Positions 7,528 through 15,175 of a DNA stretch of 17,605 nt are shown here, one piece after another; position 1 is the first letter of the stretch; the number at the start of each line of letters is the position of its first letter. The notes beneath the pieces are model-generated. The model was not told the DNA's origin, searched no databases, and worked only from the letters and a program-made list of their open reading frames with translations. Position numbers and translations under genes: made by a program. Location of the stretch: NCBI GenBank assembly GCA_030683195.1, contig JAUXQA010000218.1, forward strand, positions 1 through 17,605, read 5' to 3'. The DNA comes from Rhodoferax sp. Its GTDB lineage: Bacteria; Pseudomonadota; Gammaproteobacteria; Burkholderiales; Burkholderiaceae_C.

Positions 7528-8757
7528 TCAGACCCGAATGGCCTGCACCGGGTCGAGGCGCGCAGCGCGACGGGCGGGCAGGGCGGCAGCCAGCAAGCCC
7601 ACCAGAATGGCCAGCGCACACGCGCCTGCCACCACCGCGAGATCGACCTGGCCGTTGAGCAGGGAGGTGCCATCGGCATTGCGGGTGACTTTGGAGAAAA
7701 ACTTCAACAGGCCCACCGACAAGGCCGCACCCAACGCGGAGCCCACCAGCCCGTACAAGCCCCCTTGCAGCAAAAAGACCGCCATGATCCGGTTCGGGCT
7801 GGCCCCCATTGCCCGCAAAATGCCGATTTCGTTTTGCTTTTGCACCACCGACACCACCAGCACACTGGCAATGCCCACTGCCACGATGAGTGTGACAAAG
7901 GACCGAATCAGGTTGTTGGACATGCTCTGGCTGTTGAGTGCGGTGAGCAATTGCGCGTTGGTTTGCATCCAGCTCTCTGAGGTGAGCCCGGTTTTGGCCT
8001 GAACCTGGCGGGCAATGGCCTCCGCCTCAAACAGATTGGCCACGCGCAGGTCAATCTGGGTGACGCCACCGGGCAGGTTCAGCAGGGACTGCGCGACTTT
8101 GAGGCTGCTGTAGACCCAGCGCCGGTTCAGGTCGCGGTTGCCAATGTCAAAAATACCGGTGATGGTGAGGAGGTCGGCGCGGCCGTCCACCGTGACAATG
8201 CGGATTTTGTCGCCGAGGGTGACGCCCAGGTCTTTGGCCAGTTCAATGCCCACCACCGTGTTGGTGCCGCTGATGTCAAAGCGGCCTTGCTTCACATAGG
8301 TGGACATGCGCACGATACGCTGGTAGCGCTCGGGGTCCACGCCCAGCAGGGCAATGGGCTGGCTGGCCTGGGCCCTCAGGGCAAACCCAGCGCCGGTGAC
8401 CATGGGGGAGGCTGCCAGCACGCCTTGACTTCGCTCAGCCAAGGCATAAGCGGCGGCCCACTGGTCGATGGAGCGCAGGCCCTGTGTGCGCGGCTGAATG
8501 ATGGCTGCTGTGTGTTCGGGCGGCAGGGTCGTGCGGTTGATGGCCTGGGGCGGTCTGAGCACCACATGCGCCTGGCTGCCCAGCGTCTTGTCGATGATGG
8601 AGTCCTGCAACTGGCTGATCAGTGTGGTTAAAAAAATGATCACAGCTACGCCACCCGTGACGCCTGCCAGGATCAGCACGGTCTGCATGCGCCCTTCGCG
8701 AAGGTAGCGAAGGCAGACCATCCAGGCAAAGGGCAGGCCGGTCCGCGAGCCTTTCAT
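7528..8757 (-). CDS. ABC exporter permease, MacB/FtsX-type
   Basis: A 409-residue inner-membrane permease of the MacB/LolC/DevC superfamily. There is one membrane helix near residues 20-45 (VLILAGVTGGVAVIIFL), a large periplasmic MacB_PCD-like domain to about 275, then three C-terminal helices of the FtsX domain, with RSFVTLIVAVGIASVLVV as the first and ILRAMGASPNRI after it. The last residues LDPVQAIRV are the standard ending of this superfamily. ATG 8757 overlaps the adaptor stop as TGATG, which implies coupled translation; GTG 8760 is a less likely start. Such permeases act by mechanotransmission, pulling on the adaptor rather than moving the substrate through a channel. The size and fold match DevC more than full MacB, which carries its ATPase at the N-terminus. 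Confidence 0.9.
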   Translation of the reverse strand: MKGSRTGLPFAWMVCLRYLREGRMQTVLILAGVTGGVAVIIFLTTLISQLQDSIIDKTLGSQAHVVLRPPQAINRTTLPPEHTAAIIQPRTQGLRSIDQWAAAYALAERSQGVLAASPMVTGAGFALRAQASQPIALLGVDPERYQRIVRMSTYVKQGRFDISGTNTVVGIELAKDLGVTLGDKIRIVTVDGRADLLTITGIFDIGNRDLNRRWVYSSLKVAQSLLNLPGGVTQIDLRVANLFEAEAIARQVQAKTGLTSESWMQTNAQLLTALNSQSMSNNLIRSFVTLIVAVGIASVLVVSVVQKQNEIGILRAMGASPNRIMAVFLLQGGLYGLVGSALGAALSVGLLKFFSKVTRNADGTSLLNGQVDLAVVAGACALAILVGLLAAALPARRAARLDPVQAIRV

Positions 8758-10004
8758 CACGGTGCCCCACCGGGTTTGGCTGGAGCTTGGGCGGGCGGCG
8801 AGCGAGAGCCTGTTTCACGGACCCGGTCGCCGTCTTTCAGGCCTGTGCCCAACAAGATAACGTGTTCACCTGCCGCCAGGCCTTGGGTGATTTGGGTGGC
8901 GCCTGCGCCTTGCAGCCCGACTTGGACCTTGACCTGACGGGCACGGTCTTCGCGGTTGACCCACACCGTGGACATGCCATCCGCGTCTCGGCTCACGGCA
9001 TCGGACGGCAGCATGAGTGCGTCATTGACTTGGGCTGTCACGATTTCAACGGACACAGTCATGTCGGTGCGGAGGTAATCAACGGGAGGTGCCACCTGGA
9101 GTCGCAGTTCCACGGTGCCCCGCTGGGGGTCGACGGAAGGTGCAATAAAGGTCAATTTCGCCGGAAAATGCCGATCAGTGTAGGCATCTGCCGTGGCATG
9201 GGCCATTTGCCCCAGGCGCAGAAATCTGAGATTTTTTTCGTCAATGCTTGCATCAATGCGTGACTCGATGCCGCCCGCCAGGGTCAGCAGGATTTTCCCC
9301 GCCTGGGCCGTGTCGCCGGGGTCGGCGGCGCGTGTGATGACGATGGCGGGGCCGGGGGCCCGCAAGCTGAACTGGTCCAGCCGGGCCGTTGCCGCGCTTT
9401 GGGCCGCCAATGCCTGGGCCAGCCGGGCTTGGGCCATGGCAAGTTCGGCGCCGTTGGCCTGGTTGCCTTGCGCTTGCGCGCTGGCGGCGCGCACGGCGGC
9501 GCGGCTGCTATCGGCCGCACGTTGGGCTTCATCCAGGCGAGATTGCGAGACAAAGCCCTGGCGAACCAGGTCTTGCGCCCGTGCCAGCTCTTGCAGTGCT
9601 TGTTGCTGGTTGGCGCGTGCCTGTACCAGCTGTTGGTCTGTCACGGGGCCTTGAATGGTCTGAATCTGCCGGATTCGCAGGCGGGCTTCATTGACGCTGG
9701 CGTTGGCTTGCTGCAGTGCCGCCCGGGCTTCGTCATTGCGCAGCTGCACAAGCACCTGACCGGCTTGCACACGTTCACCCTCACGCACGGCGATGCTCTC
9801 GATGCGGGCTGTGGTCTGGCTTGCCACGTCCGTGCGGGCCAGCGTGTTAACGCGGCCGCTGGTCACCACGGTTTGGGTCAGGGGGCCTTGGATGACGAGG
9901 ACAATTTCGACCGGTTTGCCGCGCAACATCAGGGCAGCGCCCAGTGATATTGCAGCCGCAATCAGGGCGCTACCGAGGAGCACTTTCTGTCTGTTGATTT
10001 TCAT
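8757..10004 (-). CDS. Periplasmic adaptor (membrane fusion protein) of an ABC efflux pump, MacA/DevB-like
   Basis: A 415-residue HlyD/MacA-family adaptor. Residues about 8-27 form a signal anchor (VLLGSALIAAAISLGAALML). Then come the lipoyl half-motif with ASQTTARIESIAVREGERV and QVLVQL, and an Ala/Gln-rich helical hairpin (about 90-200) expected to reach an outer-membrane channel. The second lipoyl half and beta-barrel follow, and the tail is Pro/Ala-rich. ATG 10004 gives a proper anchor; the open frame to 10094 adds 30 polar residues and is rejected. The Shine-Dalgarno is weak. It is the first gene of the operon adaptor-permease-ATPase. No TolC-like outer-membrane gene is in the window, so a shared channel must be used. 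Macrolides, lipids and peptides are all possible cargo. Confidence 0.9.
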   Translation of the reverse strand: MKINRQKVLLGSALIAAAISLGAALMLRGKPVEIVLVIQGPLTQTVVTSGRVNTLARTDVASQTTARIESIAVREGERVQAGQVLVQLRNDEARAALQQANASVNEARLRIRQIQTIQGPVTDQQLVQARANQQQALQELARAQDLVRQGFVSQSRLDEAQRAADSSRAAVRAASAQAQGNQANGAELAMAQARLAQALAAQSAATARLDQFSLRAPGPAIVITRAADPGDTAQAGKILLTLAGGIESRIDASIDEKNLRFLRLGQMAHATADAYTDRHFPAKLTFIAPSVDPQRGTVELRLQVAPPVDYLRTDMTVSVEIVTAQVNDALMLPSDAVSRDADGMSTVWVNREDRARQVKVQVGLQGAGATQITQGLAAGEHVILLGTGLKDGDRVRETGSRSPPAQAPAKPGGAP

Positions 10005-10136
10005 GGCGTGATTGTGGGGCCAGGGCTTGCGGTGTCGGTTAGATGGCGCACATCCATGCTGTGGCTCCCGCATTTTCAAGTCAGCTTCCAGCAAGTTGGA
10101 TGGCCATAATTATGAATTCAGTTTAAAGACAGGACA

Positions 10137-10140
10137 GGAG
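10137..10140 (+). promoter_or_regulatory. Ribosome binding site of prpE
   Basis: GGAG, within AGGACAGGAG, eight bases before ATG 10149, a good match to the Shine-Dalgarno. The gap 10005-10148 between the divergent efflux operon and prpE must hold both promoters. CATAAT at 10105-10110 could be a -10 box for prpE, but I find no fitting -35 box. Confidence 0.7.
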
Positions 10141-10148
10141 ACAAACCC

Positions 10149-12041
10149 ATGACAACGTACGCTGACTTCCACAGCCGCTCCCTCAACGAGCGCGATGCAT
10201 TCTGGTCCGAGCAGGCTCAACTTGTGGATTGGCACACGCCACCGCAGCAGATCTGTGATTACAGCAATCCTCCGTTTGCCAAGTGGTTTGTCGGTGGCAC
10301 GATAAATTTGTGTCACAACGCAGTGGATCGTCACCTGAAAGACCGCGCCGATCAGGCGGCGCTGATTTTTGTGTCTACAGAGACCAACGAAGAAAAGGTC
10401 TACAGCTTTCGCGAGTTGCACGCCGAGGTGCAGCGCATGGCGGCCTCGCTCAAAGAGATGGGTGTGAAAAAAGGTGACCGCGTCCTGATTTACATGCCCA
10501 TGATTGCCGAGGCGGCTTTTGCCATGCTGGCCTGCACCCGCATTGGGGCCATTCACTCGGTAGTGTTTGGTGGCTTTGCGTCTGGCTCGTTGGCGTCGCG
10601 CATTGAAGATGCGTCACCCACCGTGGTGGTCAGTGCCGATGCCGGCTCCCGCGGTGGCAAGCCCGTGGCCTACAAGCCTTTGCTGGACGAGGCCATTCGC
10701 CTGTCCAGCCACAAGCCCTCCGCCGTTTTGCTGGTCGACCGGGGCCTGGTCCCCATGGAGTTGCAAGGCGGGCGAGACCATGTTTGGGCTGATTTGCGTC
10801 AGAAGCACATGGATACTGTGGTGGACTGTGAGTGGGTGGATTCGACTCACACCAGCTACACCCTGTACACCAGCGGCACCACGGGCAAGCCCAAAGGGGT
10901 GCAGCGCGACACCGGTGGCTATGCCGTGGCACTGGCCGCCAGCATGAAACACATTTATTGCGGAAACGCAGGTGAAACGTATTTTTCAACCAGCGATATC
11001 GGCTGGGTGGTGGGTCACAGTTACATCATTTACGGCCCCCTGATTGCTGGCATGGCAACCATCATGTATGAAGGTTTGCCAACCCGTCCCGATGGTGGCA
11101 TCTGGTGGAGCCTGGTTGAGAAATACAAGGTGACGGTCATGTTCAGTGCGCCGACCGCGGTGCGGGTCCTGAAAAAACAAGACCCTGCATTTCTCACCAA
11201 ATATGACCTGTCCAGCCTGCGCGCCTTGTTTTTGGCAGGCGAGCCGCTGGACGAGCCCACGGCCCAATGGATCAGCCAAGGTCTGGGCAAGCCCATCATT
11301 GACAACTACTGGCAGACCGAAACCGGCTGGCCAATCCTCTCGCTGTGCAATGGTGTGGAGCAGGCTGACAGCAAGTTTGGATCGCCCGGCAAGGCTGTGT
11401 ATGGCTATAACGTCAAGCTGCTGGACGATCAGACTGGCGAGGAATTGACCGGACCCAATCAAAAAGGTGTGGTGGCTATTGAGGGGCCACTGCCCCCGGG
11501 ATGCATGCAGACGGTGTGGCGCGATGATGAACGCTTCGTCAAGACTTACTGGTCCAGCGTGCCGGGCAAGATGGTCTACAGCACCTTTGATTGGGGCATT
11601 CGCGACGCTGACGGCTATTTCTTCATATTGGGTCGAACGGATGACGTGATCAATGTCGCGGGTCACCGCCTGGGCACCCGCGAGATCGAAGAGAGCATCT
11701 CGGCTCACCCCAATGTGGCCGAGGTGGCCGTGGTTGGGGTCGCTGACCAGCTCAAAGGGCAGGTGGCCATGGCGTTCGTGGTGGCCAAGGACGCTACGCT
11801 GCTGGGCGACGAGGCAGCGTGCCTCAAGCTTGAAGGCGAGATCATGAAGCTGGTGGACCGGGATCTGGGCGCCGTCGCCCGTCCATCGCGCGTCCGGTTT
11901 GTGATCACACTGCCGAAAACCCGTAGCGGCAAGCTGTTACGCAGGGCGATTCAATCGGTCTGCGAAGGCCGGGATCCGGGCGATTTAACGACGATGGACG
12001 ATCCGGCGGCGCTTCAGCAAATCAGGGATCTGATGGTTTGA
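10149..12041 (+). CDS. prpE: Propionyl-CoA synthetase (propionate--CoA ligase)
   Basis: A 630-residue cytoplasmic acyl-adenylate enzyme that turns propionate, ATP and CoA into propionyl-CoA through propionyl-AMP. Seen in order: the N-terminal ACAS-like region (YADFHSRSLNERDAFW), the P-loop-like YTSGTTGKPKG (240-250), the adenylate motif DNYWQTETGWP, the hinge region GRTDDVINVAGHRLGTREIEE, and near the end PKTRSGKLLRRA with the acetylatable catalytic Lys595. In Salmonella the matching lysine is switched off by acetylation. Length fits PrpE (about 630) rather than acetyl-CoA synthetase (about 650). No prpB, prpC or prpD is present, so the methylcitrate genes are elsewhere. The gene is followed by a hairpin and then the sucA leader, so it probably has its own transcript. 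Confidence 0.92.
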   Translation: MTTYADFHSRSLNERDAFWSEQAQLVDWHTPPQQICDYSNPPFAKWFVGGTINLCHNAVDRHLKDRADQAALIFVSTETNEEKVYSFRELHAEVQRMAASLKEMGVKKGDRVLIYMPMIAEAAFAMLACTRIGAIHSVVFGGFASGSLASRIEDASPTVVVSADAGSRGGKPVAYKPLLDEAIRLSSHKPSAVLLVDRGLVPMELQGGRDHVWADLRQKHMDTVVDCEWVDSTHTSYTLYTSGTTGKPKGVQRDTGGYAVALAASMKHIYCGNAGETYFSTSDIGWVVGHSYIIYGPLIAGMATIMYEGLPTRPDGGIWWSLVEKYKVTVMFSAPTAVRVLKKQDPAFLTKYDLSSLRALFLAGEPLDEPTAQWISQGLGKPIIDNYWQTETGWPILSLCNGVEQADSKFGSPGKAVYGYNVKLLDDQTGEELTGPNQKGVVAIEGPLPPGCMQTVWRDDERFVKTYWSSVPGKMVYSTFDWGIRDADGYFFILGRTDDVINVAGHRLGTREIEESISAHPNVAEVAVVGVADQLKGQVAMAFVVAKDATLLGDEAACLKLEGEIMKLVDRDLGAVARPSRVRFVITLPKTRSGKLLRRAIQSVCEGRDPGDLTTMDDPAALQQIRDLMV

Positions 12042-12044
12042 TAG

Positions 12045-12068
12045 CAACCCGGGCAGGGGCCCGGGTTG
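12045..12068 (+). terminator. Strong hairpin after prpE, possible terminator
   Basis: CAACCCGGGC and GCCCGGGTTG make a perfect 10-bp stem with the loop AGGG, starting three bases after the prpE stop. There is no T-run directly behind it (CCCTTTTGG comes about 10 bases later), so it may be a weak or Rho-assisted terminator, or a 3'-end stabiliser. It lies just before the sucA leader. Confidence 0.5.
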
Positions 12069-12110
12069 ACGGTTGCCGCCCTTTTGGTGGCACAATTGAC
12101 AAGTTACTAG

Positions 12111-12217
12111 GCCCTTCCATCGCCACAGTCGCATCCGCCAAACGGTCAAGCCGTGCCGCGGAAGGTTAATCAACAACAGCTTTAACCAGCTAATGTTTCC
12201 CCAAGGGAAACGGAGTT
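12111..12217 (+). ncRNA. sucA RNA motif-like leader (cis-regulatory RNA)
   Basis: The 185-base gap before sucA is full of paired elements. CCTTCC (12113-12118) can pair with GGAAGG (12160-12165). Inside it TCCGC (12134-12138) pairs with GCGGA (12158-12162), a competing option, around the small hairpin ACGG-TCAAG-CCGT (12142-12154). GTTTCCC-CAA-GGGAAAC (12195-12211) ends directly at the Shine-Dalgarno GGAG (12212-12215). A sucA RNA motif in the 5' leader of sucA in Burkholderiales, overlapping the ribosome site, is known (Weinberg and co-workers; ligand not established to my knowledge). Place, host type and the hairpin next to the ribosome site match it, but I cannot run the covariance model. 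Candidate promoter parts upstream are TTGACG (12066-12071) and CACAAT (12091-12096), at a poor spacing of 19. Confidence 0.65.
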
Positions 12218-12226
12218 CAGCGAAAA

Positions 12227-15094
12227 ATGAGTGAGACAAATCAGGTTTACCAGGCCTACCAGGCCAATACCTATTTATTCGGCGGCAACGCCCCGTATGT
12301 CGAGGAGATGTACGAAAACTATCTGGCTAACCCCGGCAGCGTTCCCGACACCTGGCGTGACTACTTCGATGCTTTGCAGCACGTGCCCGCAGTCGATGGC
12401 TCGAATGCCAAAGACGTGCCACACCAGCCGGTCATCAATGCATTTGCCGAACGGGCCAAACAAGGCGGCACCAAAGTGGTGGTTGCCAGCGATAACGCAG
12501 AAATGGGCCGCAAGCGCACTGCCGCGCAGCAGCTGATCGCGGCCTATCGCAATGTGGGCCAGCGCTGGGCTGACCTGGATCCCTTGAAGCGTACCGAGCG
12601 CCCTTCGATCCCTGAGCTTGACCCCGCCTTTTATGGCTTCACAGATGCCGATCAGGAAACCGTATTTGATACCAGCAACACGTTTTTTGGCAAAAACAGC
12701 ATGTCTTTGCGCGAGCTGCTCAATGCGCTGCGCGAGACATATTGCGGCACATTGGGTGCAGAGTACATGTACACCACCGACCAGGCTGAAAAGCGCTGGT
12801 GGCAGCAGAAGCTGGAAACCATTCGCAGCAAACCCAGTTTTAATGCCGAGAAGAAAAAACAGATTCTTGAACGCCTGACCGCAGCCGAAGGCCTTGAGCG
12901 CTTCTTGCACACCAAATATGTGGGTCAAAAGCGTTTTTCACTGGAAGGCGGCGAGAGTTTCATCGCCGCGATGGATGAGTTGATTCAGTCGGCTGGCGCG
13001 CAAGGCGTGCAGGAAATCGTGATTGGTATGGCACACCGTGGCCGCTTGAATGTGCTGGTGAATACCATGCGCAAGCTGCCGGCTGACTTGTTTGCCGAGT
13101 TTGATCACACAGCCCCGGAGGAGTTGCCTTCTGGCGACGTCAAATACCATCAGGGATTCAGTTCTGACGTGTCTACCAGTGGCGGCCCTGTGCACTTGTC
13201 GCTGGCTTTCAATCCTTCGCACCTTGAGATCGTGAATCCGGTGGTGGAAGGTTCTGTGCGGGCCCGCATGGACCGCCGGGCTGACCCCATGGGCAAGCAA
13301 GTGCTGCCCGTGCTGGTGCATGGTGACTCGGCTTTTGGTGGTCAGGGTGTCAATCAGGAGACTTTGGCATTGGCACAAACCCGGGGTTACACCACGGGCG
13401 GCACGGTGCACATCATCATCAATAACCAGATTGGTTTCACCACGTCTGACCCGCGCGACATGCGTTCCAGCGTTTTCTGCACAGATATTGTGAAGATGGT
13501 GGAAGCCCCTGTTTTGCACGTGAATGGGGATGATCCTGAGGCCGTGGTTCTGGCTACCCAGTTTGCGCTTGAGTACCGCATGGCGTTCAGCAAAGATGTC
13601 GTGATCGACATCGTGTGTTTCCGGAAATTGGGGCACAACGAGCAGGACACTCCCGGGCTGACGCAGCCGCTGATGTACAAAAAAATCAGCACTCATCCGG
13701 GCACCCGCAAGTTGTTTGCCGACAAGCTGGCAACTCAGGGACTGGGTGAGTCTTTGGGTGAAGACATGGCCAAAGCCTATCGCGCCGCGCTGGACGCAGG
13801 CAAGCACTTGGGCGAGGCCGTGCTGACTAACTTCAAGACCAAGTTCACCGTCGATTGGTCTCCTTTCCTGGGCAAGAAATGGACCGATGCGGGCGATACA
13901 GCCATTCCGCTGTCTGAATGGAAACGTCTCGCCGAAAAAATCACCACTATTCCTGATTCTGTGTCGCCTCACCAGCTCGTGAAGAAGGTCTATGATGACC
14001 GCGCAGCCATGGGCCGTGGTGAGATTCCGGTAGATTGGGGCATGGGCGAGCATATGGCTTTTGCTTCGTTGGTTGCGAGTGGCTTTCCTGTGCGCTTGTC
14101 GGGTGAAGACAGCGCCCGCGGCACGTTCACGCACCGTCATGCAGTGATTCATGATCAAAAGCGCGAAAAATGGGATACGGGCACCTACTGTGCCTTGCAA
14201 AACGTCACGGAGAATCAGGCGCCGTTCACGGTCATTGACTCGATCCTGTCTGAAGAAGCTGTGCTCGGTTTTGAGTATGGTTATGCGTCTAACGACCCCA
14301 ACACCATGGTGATCTGGGAAGCGCAGTTCGGTGACTTCGCCAACGGCGCCCAGGTGGTGATCGACCAGTTCATTGCCTCTGGTGAAGTTAAATGGGGCCG
14401 CGTCAACGGCCTGACATTGATGTTGCCGCATGGCTACGAAGGTCAGGGCCCCGAGCACAGCTCGGCTCGCCTGGAGCGCTTCATGCAGTTGGCGGCAGAC
14501 ACCAACATGCAGATCGTTCAACCCACTACCGCTGGCCAGATTTTCCACGTGCTGCGCCGTCAGATGGTGCGCAACTTGCGCAAACCTCTGATCATCATGA
14601 CGCCCAAGTCGCTGCTGCGTAACAAAGAGGCAGCTTCGCCAGTGAGTGAGTTCACCAAAGGGAGCTTCCAGACAGTGATCCCGGAGAATAAAGAGTTGAA
14701 AGCTGACAAGGTCAAGCGAATCCTGGCCTGCTCTGGAAAGGTCTATTACGACTTGGTCAAGAAGCGTGAAGAGAAGGGCGTTGACGACGTTGCCATCATT
14801 CGGGTGGAGCAGCTTTATCCATTCCCCCACAAGGCATTTGGTACCGAGCTGAAAAAATACCCCAATGCAACAGAGATTGTTTGGACACAGGACGAACCGC
14901 AAAATCAGGGTGCCTGGTTCTTTGTGCAGCACTATATTCATGAAAACATGCTTGAGGGGCAAAAACTGGGGTATTCCGGTCGCGCCGCTTCCGCGTCACC
15001 CGCTGTGGGCTATGCCCACTTGCACCAGGAGCAGCAAAAGGCACTGGTTGATGGCGCGTTCAGCAAGCTCAAAGGTTTTATCCTGAGCAAATAG
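12227..15094 (+). CDS. sucA: 2-oxoglutarate dehydrogenase E1 component
   Basis: A 955-residue thiamine-diphosphate enzyme that decarboxylates 2-oxoglutarate and hands the succinyl group to the lipoyl arm of SucB, in the cytoplasmic TCA cycle. The N-terminal segment YLFGGNAPYVEEMYENYLANPGS is the E2-binding region typical of this E1. IGMAHRGRLNVL holds His270. GDDPEAV (434-440) begins the ThDP/Mg motif. The C-terminal transketolase-like half includes HGYEGQGPEHSSARLERF. Length is typical for betaproteobacteria. ATG 12227 has GGAG 11 bases upstream, at the foot of a leader hairpin, so translation is probably controlled. It is the first gene of sucA-sucB-lpdA; sdh or gltA genes are not in view. 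Long antisense frames in this gene are shadows. Confidence 0.97.
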   Translation: MSETNQVYQAYQANTYLFGGNAPYVEEMYENYLANPGSVPDTWRDYFDALQHVPAVDGSNAKDVPHQPVINAFAERAKQGGTKVVVASDNAEMGRKRTAAQQLIAAYRNVGQRWADLDPLKRTERPSIPELDPAFYGFTDADQETVFDTSNTFFGKNSMSLRELLNALRETYCGTLGAEYMYTTDQAEKRWWQQKLETIRSKPSFNAEKKKQILERLTAAEGLERFLHTKYVGQKRFSLEGGESFIAAMDELIQSAGAQGVQEIVIGMAHRGRLNVLVNTMRKLPADLFAEFDHTAPEELPSGDVKYHQGFSSDVSTSGGPVHLSLAFNPSHLEIVNPVVEGSVRARMDRRADPMGKQVLPVLVHGDSAFGGQGVNQETLALAQTRGYTTGGTVHIIINNQIGFTTSDPRDMRSSVFCTDIVKMVEAPVLHVNGDDPEAVVLATQFALEYRMAFSKDVVIDIVCFRKLGHNEQDTPGLTQPLMYKKISTHPGTRKLFADKLATQGLGESLGEDMAKAYRAALDAGKHLGEAVLTNFKTKFTVDWSPFLGKKWTDAGDTAIPLSEWKRLAEKITTIPDSVSPHQLVKKVYDDRAAMGRGEIPVDWGMGEHMAFASLVASGFPVRLSGEDSARGTFTHRHAVIHDQKREKWDTGTYCALQNVTENQAPFTVIDSILSEEAVLGFEYGYASNDPNTMVIWEAQFGDFANGAQVVIDQFIASGEVKWGRVNGLTLMLPHGYEGQGPEHSSARLERFMQLAADTNMQIVQPTTAGQIFHVLRRQMVRNLRKPLIIMTPKSLLRNKEAASPVSEFTKGSFQTVIPENKELKADKVKRILACSGKVYYDLVKKREEKGVDDVAIIRVEQLYPFPHKAFGTELKKYPNATEIVWTQDEPQNQGAWFFVQHYIHENMLEGQKLGYSGRAASASPAVGYAHLHQEQQKALVDGAFSKLKGFILSK

Positions 15095-15118
15095 GCTACC
15101 CGGAATATTGAAGTCATT

Positions 15119-15143
15119 TGCGACTCCGAATCTCGGCGTCGCA
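15119..15143 (+). other. Stem-loop between sucA and sucB
   Basis: TGCGAC (15119-15124) pairs with GTCGCA (15138-15143) and CCGA (15126-15129) with TCGG (15133-15136), with one T/C mismatch and the loop ATC. This gives ten pairs in a gap of 81 bases. There is no T-run, so it is not a terminator; it may set relative mRNA stability of sucA and sucB. Confidence 0.5.
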
Positions 15144-15175
15144 GAGCCCAGATAATAAATATTGAAAGAATTGAT

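Noticed and set aside
7521..7679. N-terminal extension of the efflux ATPase by 53 codons
   Set aside because: It overlaps the permease gene, is rich in Trp and Pro, and the ATPase fold begins at 7520.
10005..10094. N-terminal extension of the efflux adaptor by 30 codons
   Set aside because: It would place polar residues before the membrane anchor; ATG 10004 starts the anchor normally.
12066..12096. TTGACG / CACAAT as a sigma-70 promoter of sucA
   Set aside because: The boxes are acceptable but the spacing is 19 bases; it is mentioned with the leader but not listed as a promoter.
12938..14962. Minus-strand open frame of 674 codons inside sucA
   Set aside because: It is the antisense shadow of a certain sucA gene, with His/Arg/Gln-rich composition and no domain.
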